Below, piece by piece: positions 17,478 through 26,346 of a stretch of 64,000 nucleotides of DNA. Origin of the DNA: Halolamina sp. CBA1230 (GTDB lineage: Archaea > Halobacteriota > Halobacteria > Halobacteriales > Haloferacaceae); NCBI RefSeq assembly GCF_002025255.2, contig NZ_CP054588.1, positions 124,001 through 188,000 of the forward strand. Direction: 5' to 3'. The position numbers were made by a program, and so were the translations under genes. The notes below the pieces were generated by a model that searched no databases, was not told where the DNA came from, and saw only the letters and a program-made list of their open reading frames with translations. Each line of letters opens with the position of its first letter. Within the stretch, counting starts at the first letter, position 1.

Positions 17478-19388
17478 TTACAGCCGCCGTGCGAGCAGTT
17501 CCCCGTCGTAGTACGCACGGTCGAGCTTCCGGGGCGAGACGGCGTCGCCCACACGATACACGTCGTCGCGCTGCTCGTCGAGTTCGAGGTAGAGCGACTC
17601 GTCGGCCTGCCGCCGGCCGACGACGACCACGGTGTCCGGCTCTCGGCTCGCGCCCTCGCCGGTGAGCGTGTTCCGGAGCGTGACCGTCCCGTCCTCGGCA
17701 ACCGAGTCGACGGTGTGGTTCCCGGTGAACGCGGCGCCCTGTGCCTGGAGCGCCGCGACGAAGCCGGGGAGGTTCGGCTGCTCGGTGCGGAACGCCGGGT
17801 AGTGGTCGCTACTGACCATCTCCAGCGACGCGCCGCGGCCGAGGAGCTCCAGCCCGGTCTGGGCGGTGACGACCCAGCGGTTCTCGTCGAACAGCAGCAC
17901 GTCCTCCCCCACCTCGGCGCCCTCGAGCACGTCGAACGCGTTCACGACCTCGCCGTCGAACCGGTCCCCCGTCTCGGGTCGCGTCGCACCCGTGGCAACG
18001 ACGACAGCGTCCCACGACGGCGCCACGCTGTCGGCGTTCACGAGCGACGCCAGTTCGACCGTGACGCCCGCGTCGCGCGCCGCGGCCGCCAGATCCTCGC
18101 TCGCCCGCGCGAACGGTGCGAGCGGCCCCTGTGCGGCGAGGCCGAGCTGGCCGCCGAGGCTGTCGCTCGCCTCGCGGAGCGTCACGTCGTGGCCGCGCTC
18201 GGCCGCAACCGCAGCGAAGCGCAGCCCCGCCGCCCCACCGCCGACGACGAGGACCTGCTGCGGGAGCGCCGCGTCGTCGAGGGCGGAGAGTGCTGGCAGC
18301 TCGGACTCCCGGCCGGTCCGGGGGTTCACGACACACTCGACGTGGCCACCGTGAGCGTGGCCGTACACCGCTTCGAGACACTTCTGGTTACACTGGATAC
18401 AGCGGTTGGGGCGCTCCCCCGCGTCGGCTTTCGCGAGCGTCTCGGCGTCCGCCAGCAGCTGGCGAGTGAAGCTCACGAACTCGGCGCCGGCGTCGAACAG
18501 CGCGTCGGCGTCGTCGACGCTCGTGAACGGGAGCCGCCCGATCACGGGGACGTCGACGGCGTCGGCAGTCGTCGCGATCGGGTCACGCAGCTCCGGCGCC
18601 TCCGCCGAGATGCCGGCGTGTGTCTGGTTGTACGTCGCGTGGCTCCCCACGGTACAGGAGAGGTAGTCGAACCCCGCGAGCGCGTCGAGGATCGCGGGAA
18701 CGTCGTCGAACCCGTAGCCGCCGTACTCCAGTTCCGCCAGCGAGAGGTGGAGCCCGACCGGCCCGTCGATCCGCCCGGCGACCGCGTCGATCGCCTCGTT
18801 CACGAACCGCGCCCTCGCGGGCCAGTCGCCGCCGTACTCGTCGTCCCGGGCGTTGTACCGCGGGGAGAGGAACTGTCGGAGGACGGAGAACGGGCCCGCG
18901 GCCAGTTCGACGCCGTCGAAGCCGGCCGCATCGAGGTTCGCCGCCGCGTCGCCGAACCCGGATAGCACCTCGTCGATGTCGTCCCGGGTCATCGTTTTGG
19001 GCATCTCGTAGGCGGCGTCGGAGGGCGACGCCGAGGGGGCGAGCTGGGGCTGCATCTCCCAGTCGCCGCGGGACTCCGCCCCCGTGTGGGTGAGCTGGCC
19101 GACGATCTTCGTGTCGTGGTCGTGGACGGCGTCGACGACGCTCGTCAGCGCCGAAACCGTTCCGTCGTCGTACGCGTCGACGAAGGCAGGACCACTGGCC
19201 GAGGGGTGAACGAGCATCTCGGCGGGACCGACCACCAGCCCGGCACCGCCAGCCGCGCGGGCGCCGAGATGGGCCGCGAGCTCCTCGGTCGGTCTCCCGT
19301 CGTCGACAAATCTCGTTCGCACGGGGCGGAAGACGGCACGGTTCGGCACCGAAAGAGATCGGACTGTGCCTGAATCGAACAGATCCAT
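17478..19388 (-). CDS. OYE/dienoyl-CoA reductase-type FMN/4Fe-4S/FAD oxidoreductase, mycofactocin-associated type 2
   Basis: 636-aa paralogue of the enzyme at 5869-7806. Seen: FMN barrel (PNRAVFRPVRTRF, GQLTHTGAESRG, YNARDDEYGG), cluster cysteines CIQCNQKCLEA and GHVEC, and FAD domain LVVGGGAAGLRFAAVAAERGH. ATG 19388 is preferred over ATG 19403 because it gives the usual MDLFDSGTVR start. It is convergent with the SDR at 16643. A long nested inverted repeat begins one base upstream of the start (19389-19424). Confidence 0.84.
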   Translation of the reverse strand: MDLFDSGTVRSLSVPNRAVFRPVRTRFVDDGRPTEELAAHLGARAAGGAGLVVGPAEMLVHPSASGPAFVDAYDDGTVSALTSVVDAVHDHDTKIVGQLTHTGAESRGDWEMQPQLAPSASPSDAAYEMPKTMTRDDIDEVLSGFGDAAANLDAAGFDGVELAAGPFSVLRQFLSPRYNARDDEYGGDWPARARFVNEAIDAVAGRIDGPVGLHLSLAELEYGGYGFDDVPAILDALAGFDYLSCTVGSHATYNQTHAGISAEAPELRDPIATTADAVDVPVIGRLPFTSVDDADALFDAGAEFVSFTRQLLADAETLAKADAGERPNRCIQCNQKCLEAVYGHAHGGHVECVVNPRTGRESELPALSALDDAALPQQVLVVGGGAAGLRFAAVAAERGHDVTLREASDSLGGQLGLAAQGPLAPFARASEDLAAAARDAGVTVELASLVNADSVAPSWDAVVVATGATRPETGDRFDGEVVNAFDVLEGAEVGEDVLLFDENRWVVTAQTGLELLGRGASLEMVSSDHYPAFRTEQPNLPGFVAALQAQGAAFTGNHTVDSVAEDGTVTLRNTLTGEGASREPDTVVVVGRRQADESLYLELDEQRDDVYRVGDAVSPRKLDRAYYDGELLARRL

Positions 19389-19424
19389 GCTAACAGATAT
19401 CAAGTAACTGTACTTGAAGTTAGC
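19389..19424. promoter_or_regulatory. Nested inverted repeat at the OYE-2 start, candidate operator
   Basis: Outer arms GCTAAC (19389-19394) and GTTAGC (19419-19424) enclose inner arms CAAGT (19401-19405) and ACTTG (19412-19416). The inner centre AACTGTACTTG recurs as AACTGTACTAG at 19745-19755 upstream of the iclR gene. A shared operator for the IclR protein is a reasonable guess. Confidence 0.5.
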
Positions 19425-19774
19425 GCAGCCGAGAGCCGGGGGACGACTGGCTACCGGGTCGCCGACGAGGATTCACCGGAAAGACGGGGACGGCGCTCCA
19501 GACCAAGCTCGCCCCTGGTGCGGTCGGTTCTTTCCACGGTACGGGGAAAGAGTTATTCACGACATAACGAGGGTTCAGTGTAGCTAAACAATAGTTGCCG
19601 ATAGTCCATCGTAATTCGTGAAACATTTTCTTAGTTCGGCCCGCATCGGCACAGGGAGCTTCGTTCGAAAATCCGAAACGTCGAGGGGAGAACCCCACCC
19701 GAGTACAGTATGAGTGAGTATTCGTTCAGCTCAGTAGAACAGAGAACTGTACTAGCTGAACACCCAGTCAATTT
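19425..19774. other. Intergenic region between OYE-2 and iclR
   Basis: About 350 bases without a convincing gene. It should hold the promoters of both divergent genes. The only clear signal is AACTGTACTAG at 19745-19755, 20 bases before the iclR ATG. An AT-rich stretch near 19555-19640 may carry further promoter elements. Confidence 0.4.
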
Positions 19775-20569
19775 ATGACAACGGCTACCGAGGAACAGCG
19801 TATGGACGAAAAACACGGTTCGGAGGTGAGCGCGGTCAGTCGGGCAGTACGGATCGTGGAAGCCGTTCGCGAGCTCCAGCCTGCAGGGGTTACCGAGATC
19901 GCCGGGTCCACGGAGATCCCCAAAAGTTCGGTGTACAACCACCTCGGAACCCTGGAAAACAGGGGGTACGTCATCAAGAACGACGGGGAGTACGAACTGG
20001 GGCTACGGCTCCTCCCCCTCGGGGAGGCCGCGAGACAGCGACTCGGCATCTACCGAGCTGCACGTCCCGAGATCGAGCAGCTCGGCAGCGATACGGGGAC
20101 CAACACGTACCTGTCCGTCGAGGAACGGGGACGGGCGACAGTGATCTGTCGCCACATGGAGAACGAGATCGATCTCGGCTCCATCGGCACGACAGTGCCG
20201 CTGACGACGTCGTCCATGGGCAAGGCGATCCTCGCAGAGCTCCCACGGGAACGGGTCGACGAGATCATCGAACGCCACGGGCTCCCCGAGATGACCGACT
20301 CCAGTATCGTCGACCGAGAGGCGCTCGACGAGGAGCTCGAACGGATCCGGGAGCAGGGGTTCGCACTCGACAGGGGGGAGCACGTCAAGCGGCTCAGGGC
20401 CGTGGGAGCCGCCGTGTTGGGGCCCGACGGTGAGGTACGTGGCGCGGTCAGCGTCGCGGGCCCGGAACGGGAGCTGCGGGGCTCGTTCTTCGAGGAGGAG
20501 CTTCCGGATGCGGTCCTCGACGTGACAAACGTTATCGAACTGAAACTGATGGAGGATATCTCGATCTGA
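19775..20569 (+). CDS. IclR-family transcriptional regulator
   Basis: 264-aa regulator. The N-terminal winged helix (about residues 15-75) reads SRAVRIVEAVRE...IPKSSVYNHLGTLENRGYV. The C-terminal IclR effector domain has GSIGTTVPLTTSSMGKAILAE, the GFALDRGEHV motif and VSVAGPEREL. IclR proteins sense small organic acids or aromatic and short-chain metabolites. Start ATG 19775; ATG 19802 is a possible shorter start. It is divergent from OYE-2 and is the only regulator in the redox island, so it probably controls it. Confidence 0.9.
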   Translation: MTTATEEQRMDEKHGSEVSAVSRAVRIVEAVRELQPAGVTEIAGSTEIPKSSVYNHLGTLENRGYVIKNDGEYELGLRLLPLGEAARQRLGIYRAARPEIEQLGSDTGTNTYLSVEERGRATVICRHMENEIDLGSIGTTVPLTTSSMGKAILAELPRERVDEIIERHGLPEMTDSSIVDREALDEELERIREQGFALDRGEHVKRLRAVGAAVLGPDGEVRGAVSVAGPERELRGSFFEEELPDAVLDVTNVIELKLMEDISI

Positions 20570-21389
20570 AGGGGCCGAACCCCGACATCGGTTCGAGCGG
20601 ATCCAGTACCGGCGGCTATTAATAACAACAGTACCTTTGTTAGGTATTCGTGAACCGCGGAACCTTATCGCTCCCGACTCGCCAGTTGGGGATCGATCGT
20701 GGAAACGGGAAGTCGAGCAGTTCACACGACCGCGAGTTCGATCTCGCTCGGGTTCGGCTCACCGGTCGAAACGGGGACCCCCGTCGAAGATGCGTCCTTT
20801 CTCTTCGATACGATCTGTTTTATCTCGTTACTCTGGTATGATCTCGTGTTGCTGTAGTGGATTGTTTTATTTCATAGTTACTAACTATAGTGTATCTACC
20901 TCGGTTCTCCACCATGTGATCGGAGGCGTCGCTGGAAGCGGATATTCGACAGTTGAGCCACTTTATCGCCGATATCGACCACGTCACGGACGTGATCAAC
21001 CTCGGATAGCTCGAGTACTCGGTTCTCGCTCCGACCTCGTGGGAGGAGGTGACCACGAACGGGCGGTATATCGCAGCAATGAGCGTAATTACCCCTCGAT
21101 CGATGGTGAACTGTCGATCTCGATTTCCCCAGTGGTCAGTTCACCGCTGCCATTCTGAGACCGGAATATACCGAAACCACATATAATCTTTCGATATGGT
21201 AAGTATCGTTTTCTGACGAGGGATACGATCTCCATCGACGAGCTTCGATACGCGGTAGTACCCCAGCTCGTTTCCACGCCGTTCGTCCCGGGACGGGGCC
21301 GTCGAACAGGAGAAGGTGGATACCGTCCACACTGACAGCACGGATCAGGCGTTCTCGTCGCCCTGTACTCCCGAGAGGGTTCCGCCGGC
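20570..21389. other. Long intergenic region, no intact gene seen
   Basis: 820 bases of lower GC than the neighbours. It holds a perfect 15-base palindrome ATAGTT-ACT-AACTAT at 20874-20888. A short coding-like remnant lies at 20923-21009, reading LEADIRQLSHFIADIDHV and so on to a stop. Open frames here have poor, non-acidic composition and are not convincing. It may be the site of an old deletion. Confidence 0.4.
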
Positions 21390-23045
21390 CTACTCCCCGA
21401 ACCGCTGCTGTTCGCGCTCCCGGAGTTCGATCCGGCGGGTTTTCCCCGACGCCGTCTTCGGCAGCTCGTCGACGTACTCGATCCGGCGCGGGTACTTGTA
21501 CGGCGCCGTCTCCTCCTTCATGTACTCTTGAAGCCTGTCGGTGAGCGCGTCGTCACCCTCGTACCCGTCGGCGAGCACGACGTACGCCTTCACCACGTTC
21601 CCCCGCTCATCGTGGGGTGAGGCGACCGCCGCCGCTTCGGCGACGGCCTCGTGGGAGACCAGTGCGTCCTCGACCTCGAACGGGCCGATGCGGTAGCCGG
21701 CGGAGAGGATGATGTCGTCGGCGCGTCCCTCGAAGAAGAAGTAGCCGTCCTCGTCTTTGCGGGCCAGGTCGCCGGTGCGGTAGTAGTCGCCGTCGAACGT
21801 CTCCTCGTCGAGATCGGGCTTCTCGTAGTAGCTGTCGAAGATGCCCGGGCAGTCGACCGGCACCGCGATCTCGCCGATCTCCCCCTGTTCGACTTCTTCC
21901 TCCTCCTGCGTGTCGATGATCGTCGTCCCGAGTCCCGGCGTGGGTTTGCCCATCGAGCCCTCCTTCACGTCGATCCCCGGGTAGTTCGAGACGACCGCGA
22001 CGGTCTCGGTCTGCCCGTAGCCGTCCCGCGGCGTGATGTCGTAGGCGTCCTGGATGGCCTCGATCGGTTCGCGGTTCAGCGGTTCGCCCGCCGACAGCGC
22101 CTCGACGAGATCCAGGTCGTACTCCGCGAGGTCGACCTGGGTGAACATGCGGTACTGGGTCGGCACCGCACAGAGCCGCGTCACCCCCTCCTCGGCCATC
22201 ACGGAGAGGAACTCGTTGGCGTCGAACTCGCCGTCGTAGATGAGCTGTCGCGCGCCCGTGGTGAGGCCGACGCCGACCGGCGACCAGAACCACTTCGCCC
22301 AGCCGGTGCCCGTCGTCGCCCAGAGCAACTCCTCGTCGAGGTCCGCGGGCTCGCCCTCGGCACCTGGCGCCTGCTCGTCCTCCGCCGAGATCCCCCACCA
22401 GTACGGGCCGTTCACCAGTTCGAACGCCCGGAGCCACCGGTGGCGGTGGAGGACGGGTTTGGGCTGCCCGGTCGTGCCCGACGTGTAGTTGATGCTCATC
22501 GGGTCTTGCGCGCCGATCTCGGGGCCGTCGTGCTCCGTCCCGGCGCCGTCGAGCAGGTCGCCGAAGGACTCCCACCCCGCGGGCGAGCCGTCGAGGGCGA
22601 TCGTCGTCTCGATCGGCGTCTCGTCGAGTACCGGCTCTACCATGTCGACGAGGGACTCGTGGGCGACGATGGTCGTCGCCTCGCAGTCGTTCGCCCGGAA
22701 CGCGATGTCTTTGGGTTTCAGCATCGCCGAACAGGGGACCAGCAGCGCGCCGCGTGCGAGCACTCCGAGTTGGATCGCGAACGCGTCGGGGTGGCGAGGG
22801 AACAGATGCATCACGCGGTCGCCCTCGCCCACGCCCAGATCCGCGAGCGCGTTCGCGAAGCGGTTCGTGTCGTCGCGGATCTCGGCGTAGGTGCGCTCGG
22901 CGCGGGTCCCCTCCTCGTCGAGGAACGTGACGGCAGTGCGATCGCCGAAGGCGTCGGCGTGCTCCTCGATCACCGACGGGATCGCGTACTCCTCGGGGAT
23001 GTCCCACTCGAAGGACTCGACCGCCTCCTCGTAGTTGACAGGCAT
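21390..23045 (-). CDS. AMP-binding acyl-CoA synthetase
   Basis: 551-aa member of the ANL superfamily, forming acyl-CoA from a carboxylic acid, ATP and CoA through an acyl-AMP. Seen: INYTSGTTGQPKPVLH (P-loop), DGYGQTETVAV (A5), YYRTGDLARKDEDGY (A7), GRADDIILSAGYRIGPFEVE (hinge, A8) and C-terminal KTASGKTRRIELRERE with the catalytic lysine. ATG 23045 is chosen because it gives the standard MPVNYEEAVESFEW start; the frame upstream is out of the gene. Similarity is to acetyl/medium-chain acyl-CoA synthetases. It probably activates the acid made by the upstream dehydrogenases. Confidence 0.92.
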   Translation of the reverse strand: MPVNYEEAVESFEWDIPEEYAIPSVIEEHADAFGDRTAVTFLDEEGTRAERTYAEIRDDTNRFANALADLGVGEGDRVMHLFPRHPDAFAIQLGVLARGALLVPCSAMLKPKDIAFRANDCEATTIVAHESLVDMVEPVLDETPIETTIALDGSPAGWESFGDLLDGAGTEHDGPEIGAQDPMSINYTSGTTGQPKPVLHRHRWLRAFELVNGPYWWGISAEDEQAPGAEGEPADLDEELLWATTGTGWAKWFWSPVGVGLTTGARQLIYDGEFDANEFLSVMAEEGVTRLCAVPTQYRMFTQVDLAEYDLDLVEALSAGEPLNREPIEAIQDAYDITPRDGYGQTETVAVVSNYPGIDVKEGSMGKPTPGLGTTIIDTQEEEEVEQGEIGEIAVPVDCPGIFDSYYEKPDLDEETFDGDYYRTGDLARKDEDGYFFFEGRADDIILSAGYRIGPFEVEDALVSHEAVAEAAAVASPHDERGNVVKAYVVLADGYEGDDALTDRLQEYMKEETAPYKYPRRIEYVDELPKTASGKTRRIELREREQQRFGE

Positions 23046-23160
23046 ACACACGGAGACTCGCTGCCGAGGAAATAATGATTTTGTTCCGAGGGGCTTGGTG
23101 TTGGAGAACTCTGACGGGCGCCCCGCCGGTCGACCGGTTCGCGCCGCGAACCGTACTACT

Positions 23161-25263
23161 ATGTGTACGGCACGGGAGCCACACACGATTACTCCAGTGA
23201 CGACCCTCCTGCCCGACGCCACAGCGCCGGTGCCTGTGCTCCTCCAGCAGCTCCCCGTGCAGCTCCCGGTGTCGGTGGACGTGCTCGTCGTTCTCGGGGT
23301 CGTCGCCGTCGCGCTCGTCCTGTTCGTCCTCCAGCCGGTCTCGATCGACACGACCGCCATCGCCCTGATGGTCGCGCTGATCCTCCTCGGGCCGTGGACC
23401 GGCGTCTCCCCCGAGGAGGGTGTCTCGGGGTTCTCGAACCCGGCGACGCTGACCGTGCTGGCGATGTTCATCCTCAGCGAGGGCGTGCGCCAGACCGGCG
23501 TCATCCAGATCCTCACCCGGAAGATGGAGGCGTTCGCGGGCGACAGCGAGTCGCGACAGCTGCTCGCGACGGTCGGGCTCTCCGGCCCCTCGGCGGGGTT
23601 CGTCAACAACACGCCGATCGTGGCCGTGCTCATCCCGGCCGTCACGAACCTGGCCCGGAAGACGGGCACGTCGCCGTCGAAACTGCTCATCCCGCTCTCC
23701 TTCGCCTCGATGCTGGGCGGGACGCTCACCGTCATCGGCACGTCGACGAACCTGCTCGCCAGCGACATCTGGGCGCAGGTCGGCGGCCCCGGAGCCGAAC
23801 CGTTCTCGCTGTTCGAGTTCACCCAGCTCGGCGTCGTCGTGCTGGCCGTCGGTATCGTCTACCTGCTGACCGTCGGGCGGTATCTCACGCCCGCCCGCAT
23901 CCCGGCGGAGGGCTCCGCCACCGACCAGTTCGGGATGGCCGACTACCTGACCGACGTCGTCGTCCACGAGGACTCCGACCTCGTCGACTCGCGCGTTCAC
24001 GAGGTCCGGCGCGACGACCTCGATCTCGACGTGTTCCAGATCGTCCGCGACGGCCGCACCATCGTGCGCGGGCTCTCGACCGAGCGGATCCGCGCCGGCG
24101 ACATCCTCTCGGTCAGGGCGAACCAGGAGACGCTCGAACAGGTGCTCGAGGACGAACACCTCGTCCTCCTGCCGGAGCTGCTCGAGGCCGCGGCCGACGA
24201 GGACGAACCGCTGCCCGAGGGGTTCGTCCCGGAACACCACGCGTGGAACCGGTCGCTGGCGACGCTCGACGCGGAGATCGAGCAGGCCGCCGCGGCGGAA
24301 TCGTCAGTGGAGGGGAGCGACAGCGAGGAACCATCGGGCGAAGGGGACGACGGCGACGGAGATCCGGGAGAGGAAGGCGACGACGAGGAGAAGGCGAAAC
24401 CGGACGAGCCGGAGACCTCGCTGTCGGAGGTCGTGTTGCTCCCCGGGCCGTGGTCGAACCGTCGCGACGGCGTCGCGGGGTTCGAACGCGAGTACGACGC
24501 GACGGTGCTCGCCGTCCGTCGAGGGAACGAAGTGATCCGCCAGCGGCTGCGGGACGTCAGCCTCCAGGCCGGGGACGTGTTGCTGGTCCAGACGAGCGAG
24601 GACGTGCTCGATCGGCTCCGGGCCGACACCAACGTCGCCGTCTCCGGTGACGGGCGCTGGGAGGAGTTCGACAAGCGTCGTATCCCGATCGCGCTGGGGA
24701 TCGTCGCCGGCGTCGTGGGGCTGGCGGCGCTCGAGTACCTCCCGATCATGGTCAGCGCCCTCACCGGCGTCGTCGCGATGCTGTTCTCGGGGATCCTCCG
24801 GCCGGCGGACGCGTACGACGCCGTCGACTGGGACGTCATCTTCCTGCTGGCGGGCGTCATCCCCCTCGGGATCGCGTTCGAGTCCTCCGGCACGGCGGAC
24901 CTGATCGCGACGGGGATCGTCGCCGGCAGCGCGATCCTCTCGCCGATCGCGATGCTCGCGACGTTCTACCTCGGCACCGCGATCATCACGGAGATGGTGA
25001 GCAACAACGCAAGCGTCGTGTTGATGCTGCCCATCGCCGTCGAGGCCGCCGGCCAGCTTGGCGTCAACCCGTTCGCGTTCGCCCTCGCGGTGACGTTCGC
25101 CGCGAGCACGCCGCTGCTCAGCCCGGTCGGCTACCAGACGAACCTGATGGTGTACGGCCCCGGCGGCTACAAGTTCACGGACTTCGCACGGGTCGGCGCG
25201 CCGCTCCAGCTCATCCTGACCGTCGTCACGACGGTCGGCATCGAGTACTTCTGGGGGCTGTAG
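23161..25263 (+). CDS. SLC13/DASS-type permease with two RCK_C (TrkA_C) domains
   Basis: About 700-aa transporter. Membrane blocks lie at about residues 15-245 and 500-700. Conserved motifs SAGFVNNTPIVAVLIPAV and GGTLTVIGTSTNLL in the first half are repeated as TEMVSNNASVVLMLPIA and SPVGYQTNLMVYGPGGY in the second half. Between them lie two soluble RCK_C domains separated by an acidic, Ser/Glu-rich linker. The family carries dicarboxylates, sulfate or other anions with sodium. Start is ATG 23161 or GTG 23197. It is divergent from the acyl-CoA synthetase, so it may import the acid substrate. Confidence 0.88.
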   Translation: MCTAREPHTITPVTTLLPDATAPVPVLLQQLPVQLPVSVDVLVVLGVVAVALVLFVLQPVSIDTTAIALMVALILLGPWTGVSPEEGVSGFSNPATLTVLAMFILSEGVRQTGVIQILTRKMEAFAGDSESRQLLATVGLSGPSAGFVNNTPIVAVLIPAVTNLARKTGTSPSKLLIPLSFASMLGGTLTVIGTSTNLLASDIWAQVGGPGAEPFSLFEFTQLGVVVLAVGIVYLLTVGRYLTPARIPAEGSATDQFGMADYLTDVVVHEDSDLVDSRVHEVRRDDLDLDVFQIVRDGRTIVRGLSTERIRAGDILSVRANQETLEQVLEDEHLVLLPELLEAAADEDEPLPEGFVPEHHAWNRSLATLDAEIEQAAAAESSVEGSDSEEPSGEGDDGDGDPGEEGDDEEKAKPDEPETSLSEVVLLPGPWSNRRDGVAGFEREYDATVLAVRRGNEVIRQRLRDVSLQAGDVLLVQTSEDVLDRLRADTNVAVSGDGRWEEFDKRRIPIALGIVAGVVGLAALEYLPIMVSALTGVVAMLFSGILRPADAYDAVDWDVIFLLAGVIPLGIAFESSGTADLIATGIVAGSAILSPIAMLATFYLGTAIITEMVSNNASVVLMLPIAVEAAGQLGVNPFAFALAVTFAASTPLLSPVGYQTNLMVYGPGGYKFTDFARVGAPLQLILTVVTTVGIEYFWGL

Positions 25264-25304
25264 TGCGGGGAGGCTATTTCGCTCCTCGGCACTGAGGAGG
25301 GGGT

Positions 25305-25775
25305 ATGTCCGAACCGAACACCGCAGCGAGCCGCCTCGAGTCGACGCTGTGGGATCGCCACGCGAACCCCAAGAGCGGCTGGACCCGCGTGCCGACCGGC
25401 GCAGCCATCGTGTACGCGGTGTACCGCCGCAACCCGCGACTGCTGCTCGCCGCGCTGCTCTGGGCGGCGATCAACCCGTTCCTCTTCGCCCCACCCGAAA
25501 CCGACGAGGCGTGGATGACCCGCGGCGTGCTCGCCGAGCGCTGGTGGGTCCGCGAGGAGGGGAACGGGACGATCGGGCTCTCCTACCCGAACGTCTGCAA
25601 CGCGGGGGGCGCGCTGGCGTTCGCCTACGCGCTCGTGGCCGCGTGGCGTCGACGTCCCGCCGGGGCGGCGCTCGGGACCGCCCTCGGATCGGCGCTGAAG
25701 CTCTGGTGGATCGGCGTGCTGGTCCGCCGCTACGACGCGCTCAAGAGAGTCGAACAGACCGCCCGACGACGGTGA
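25305..25775 (+). CDS. Conserved haloarchaeal membrane protein (DUF6653-like)
   Basis: 156-aa protein with two or three hydrophobic helices (LLLAALLWAAINPFLF, ALAFAYALVAAW, LGSALKLWWIGVLV) and a conserved soluble start (ESTLWDRHANPKSGWTRV). I believe this matches the DUF6653 family, but the assignment is from memory. It starts 42 bases after the permease, possibly in the same transcript. Confidence 0.7.
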   Translation: MSEPNTAASRLESTLWDRHANPKSGWTRVPTGAAIVYAVYRRNPRLLLAALLWAAINPFLFAPPETDEAWMTRGVLAERWWVREEGNGTIGLSYPNVCNAGGALAFAYALVAAWRRRPAGAALGTALGSALKLWWIGVLVRRYDALKRVEQTARRR

Positions 25776-25856
25776 TCGGCCACCTCCTCGACGGTACGGA
25801 TCGGCCACCTCCTCGACGACGTGGATCGACCATCTCGACCACGACAATCGGAGGAC

Positions 25857-26297
25857 TCAGGCCTCAGACGACGACCCACGCAGGCGGCCGACGCCGACGC
25901 TGAGGAGGTAGCCGACCCCGAACGCCGCGCTCCCGAGGAGGATCGACGCGGCGGCGTAGACGCCGAGGCTCACCGGATCGAGCAGGAACGCGAGTTTGCC
26001 CGGCAGCGAGTGGCTCGACAGCCCGAGGAACGCCCAGTCGGCGTGGAACCCGAGATACGCCGCGAACAGCGACGCCCACGCCGGGAGCAGCGCACCGCGC
26101 CCGTAGCCGATCCAGCCGGCGGCGATGAGGCCGACAACAGTGGCGTCGCTCGGCAGAACGATCACGCCCCCCTCGACGGCGAACAGACCGGTCGCATAGG
26201 CGACGAACGATCCGACGAGGAGGACGGCGGCGCCGAGGAAGTCGAGGTTCCGCTGGAACTGCTCACCGAGCAGGAGGTCGCGCGGGGAGGTGGTCAT
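25857..26297 (-). CDS. Hypothetical membrane protein
   Basis: 146-aa protein with four predicted membrane helices (FLGAAVLLVGSFVAYATGLF, VVGLIAAGWIGYGRGALLP, WASLFAAYLGFH, VYAAASILLGSAAFGVGYLL). ATG 26297 is chosen because the frame upstream is arginine-rich and non-halophilic. No function recognised. Short downstream direct repeats (GATCGGCCACCTCCTCGACG, twice between 25770 and 25820) lie between it and the convergent neighbour. Confidence 0.7.
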   Translation of the reverse strand: MTTSPRDLLLGEQFQRNLDFLGAAVLLVGSFVAYATGLFAVEGGVIVLPSDATVVGLIAAGWIGYGRGALLPAWASLFAAYLGFHADWAFLGLSSHSLPGKLAFLLDPVSLGVYAAASILLGSAAFGVGYLLSVGVGRLRGSSSEA

Positions 26298-26346
26298 ACG
26301 GGGCGTTCGCCCCGACACGAGAAGTCGTTTGTGCCGTTTCGGGGGA

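Noticed and set aside
20637-21158. 173-codon plus-strand frame downstream of iclR
   Set aside because: Basic, serine/arginine-rich, not haloarchaeal in composition, with no motif or plausible start context.
21607-24240. 877-codon minus-strand open frame
   Set aside because: Overlaps the acyl-CoA synthetase in another frame and the permease in antisense; composition is Arg/Gly/Asp-rich shadow sequence.
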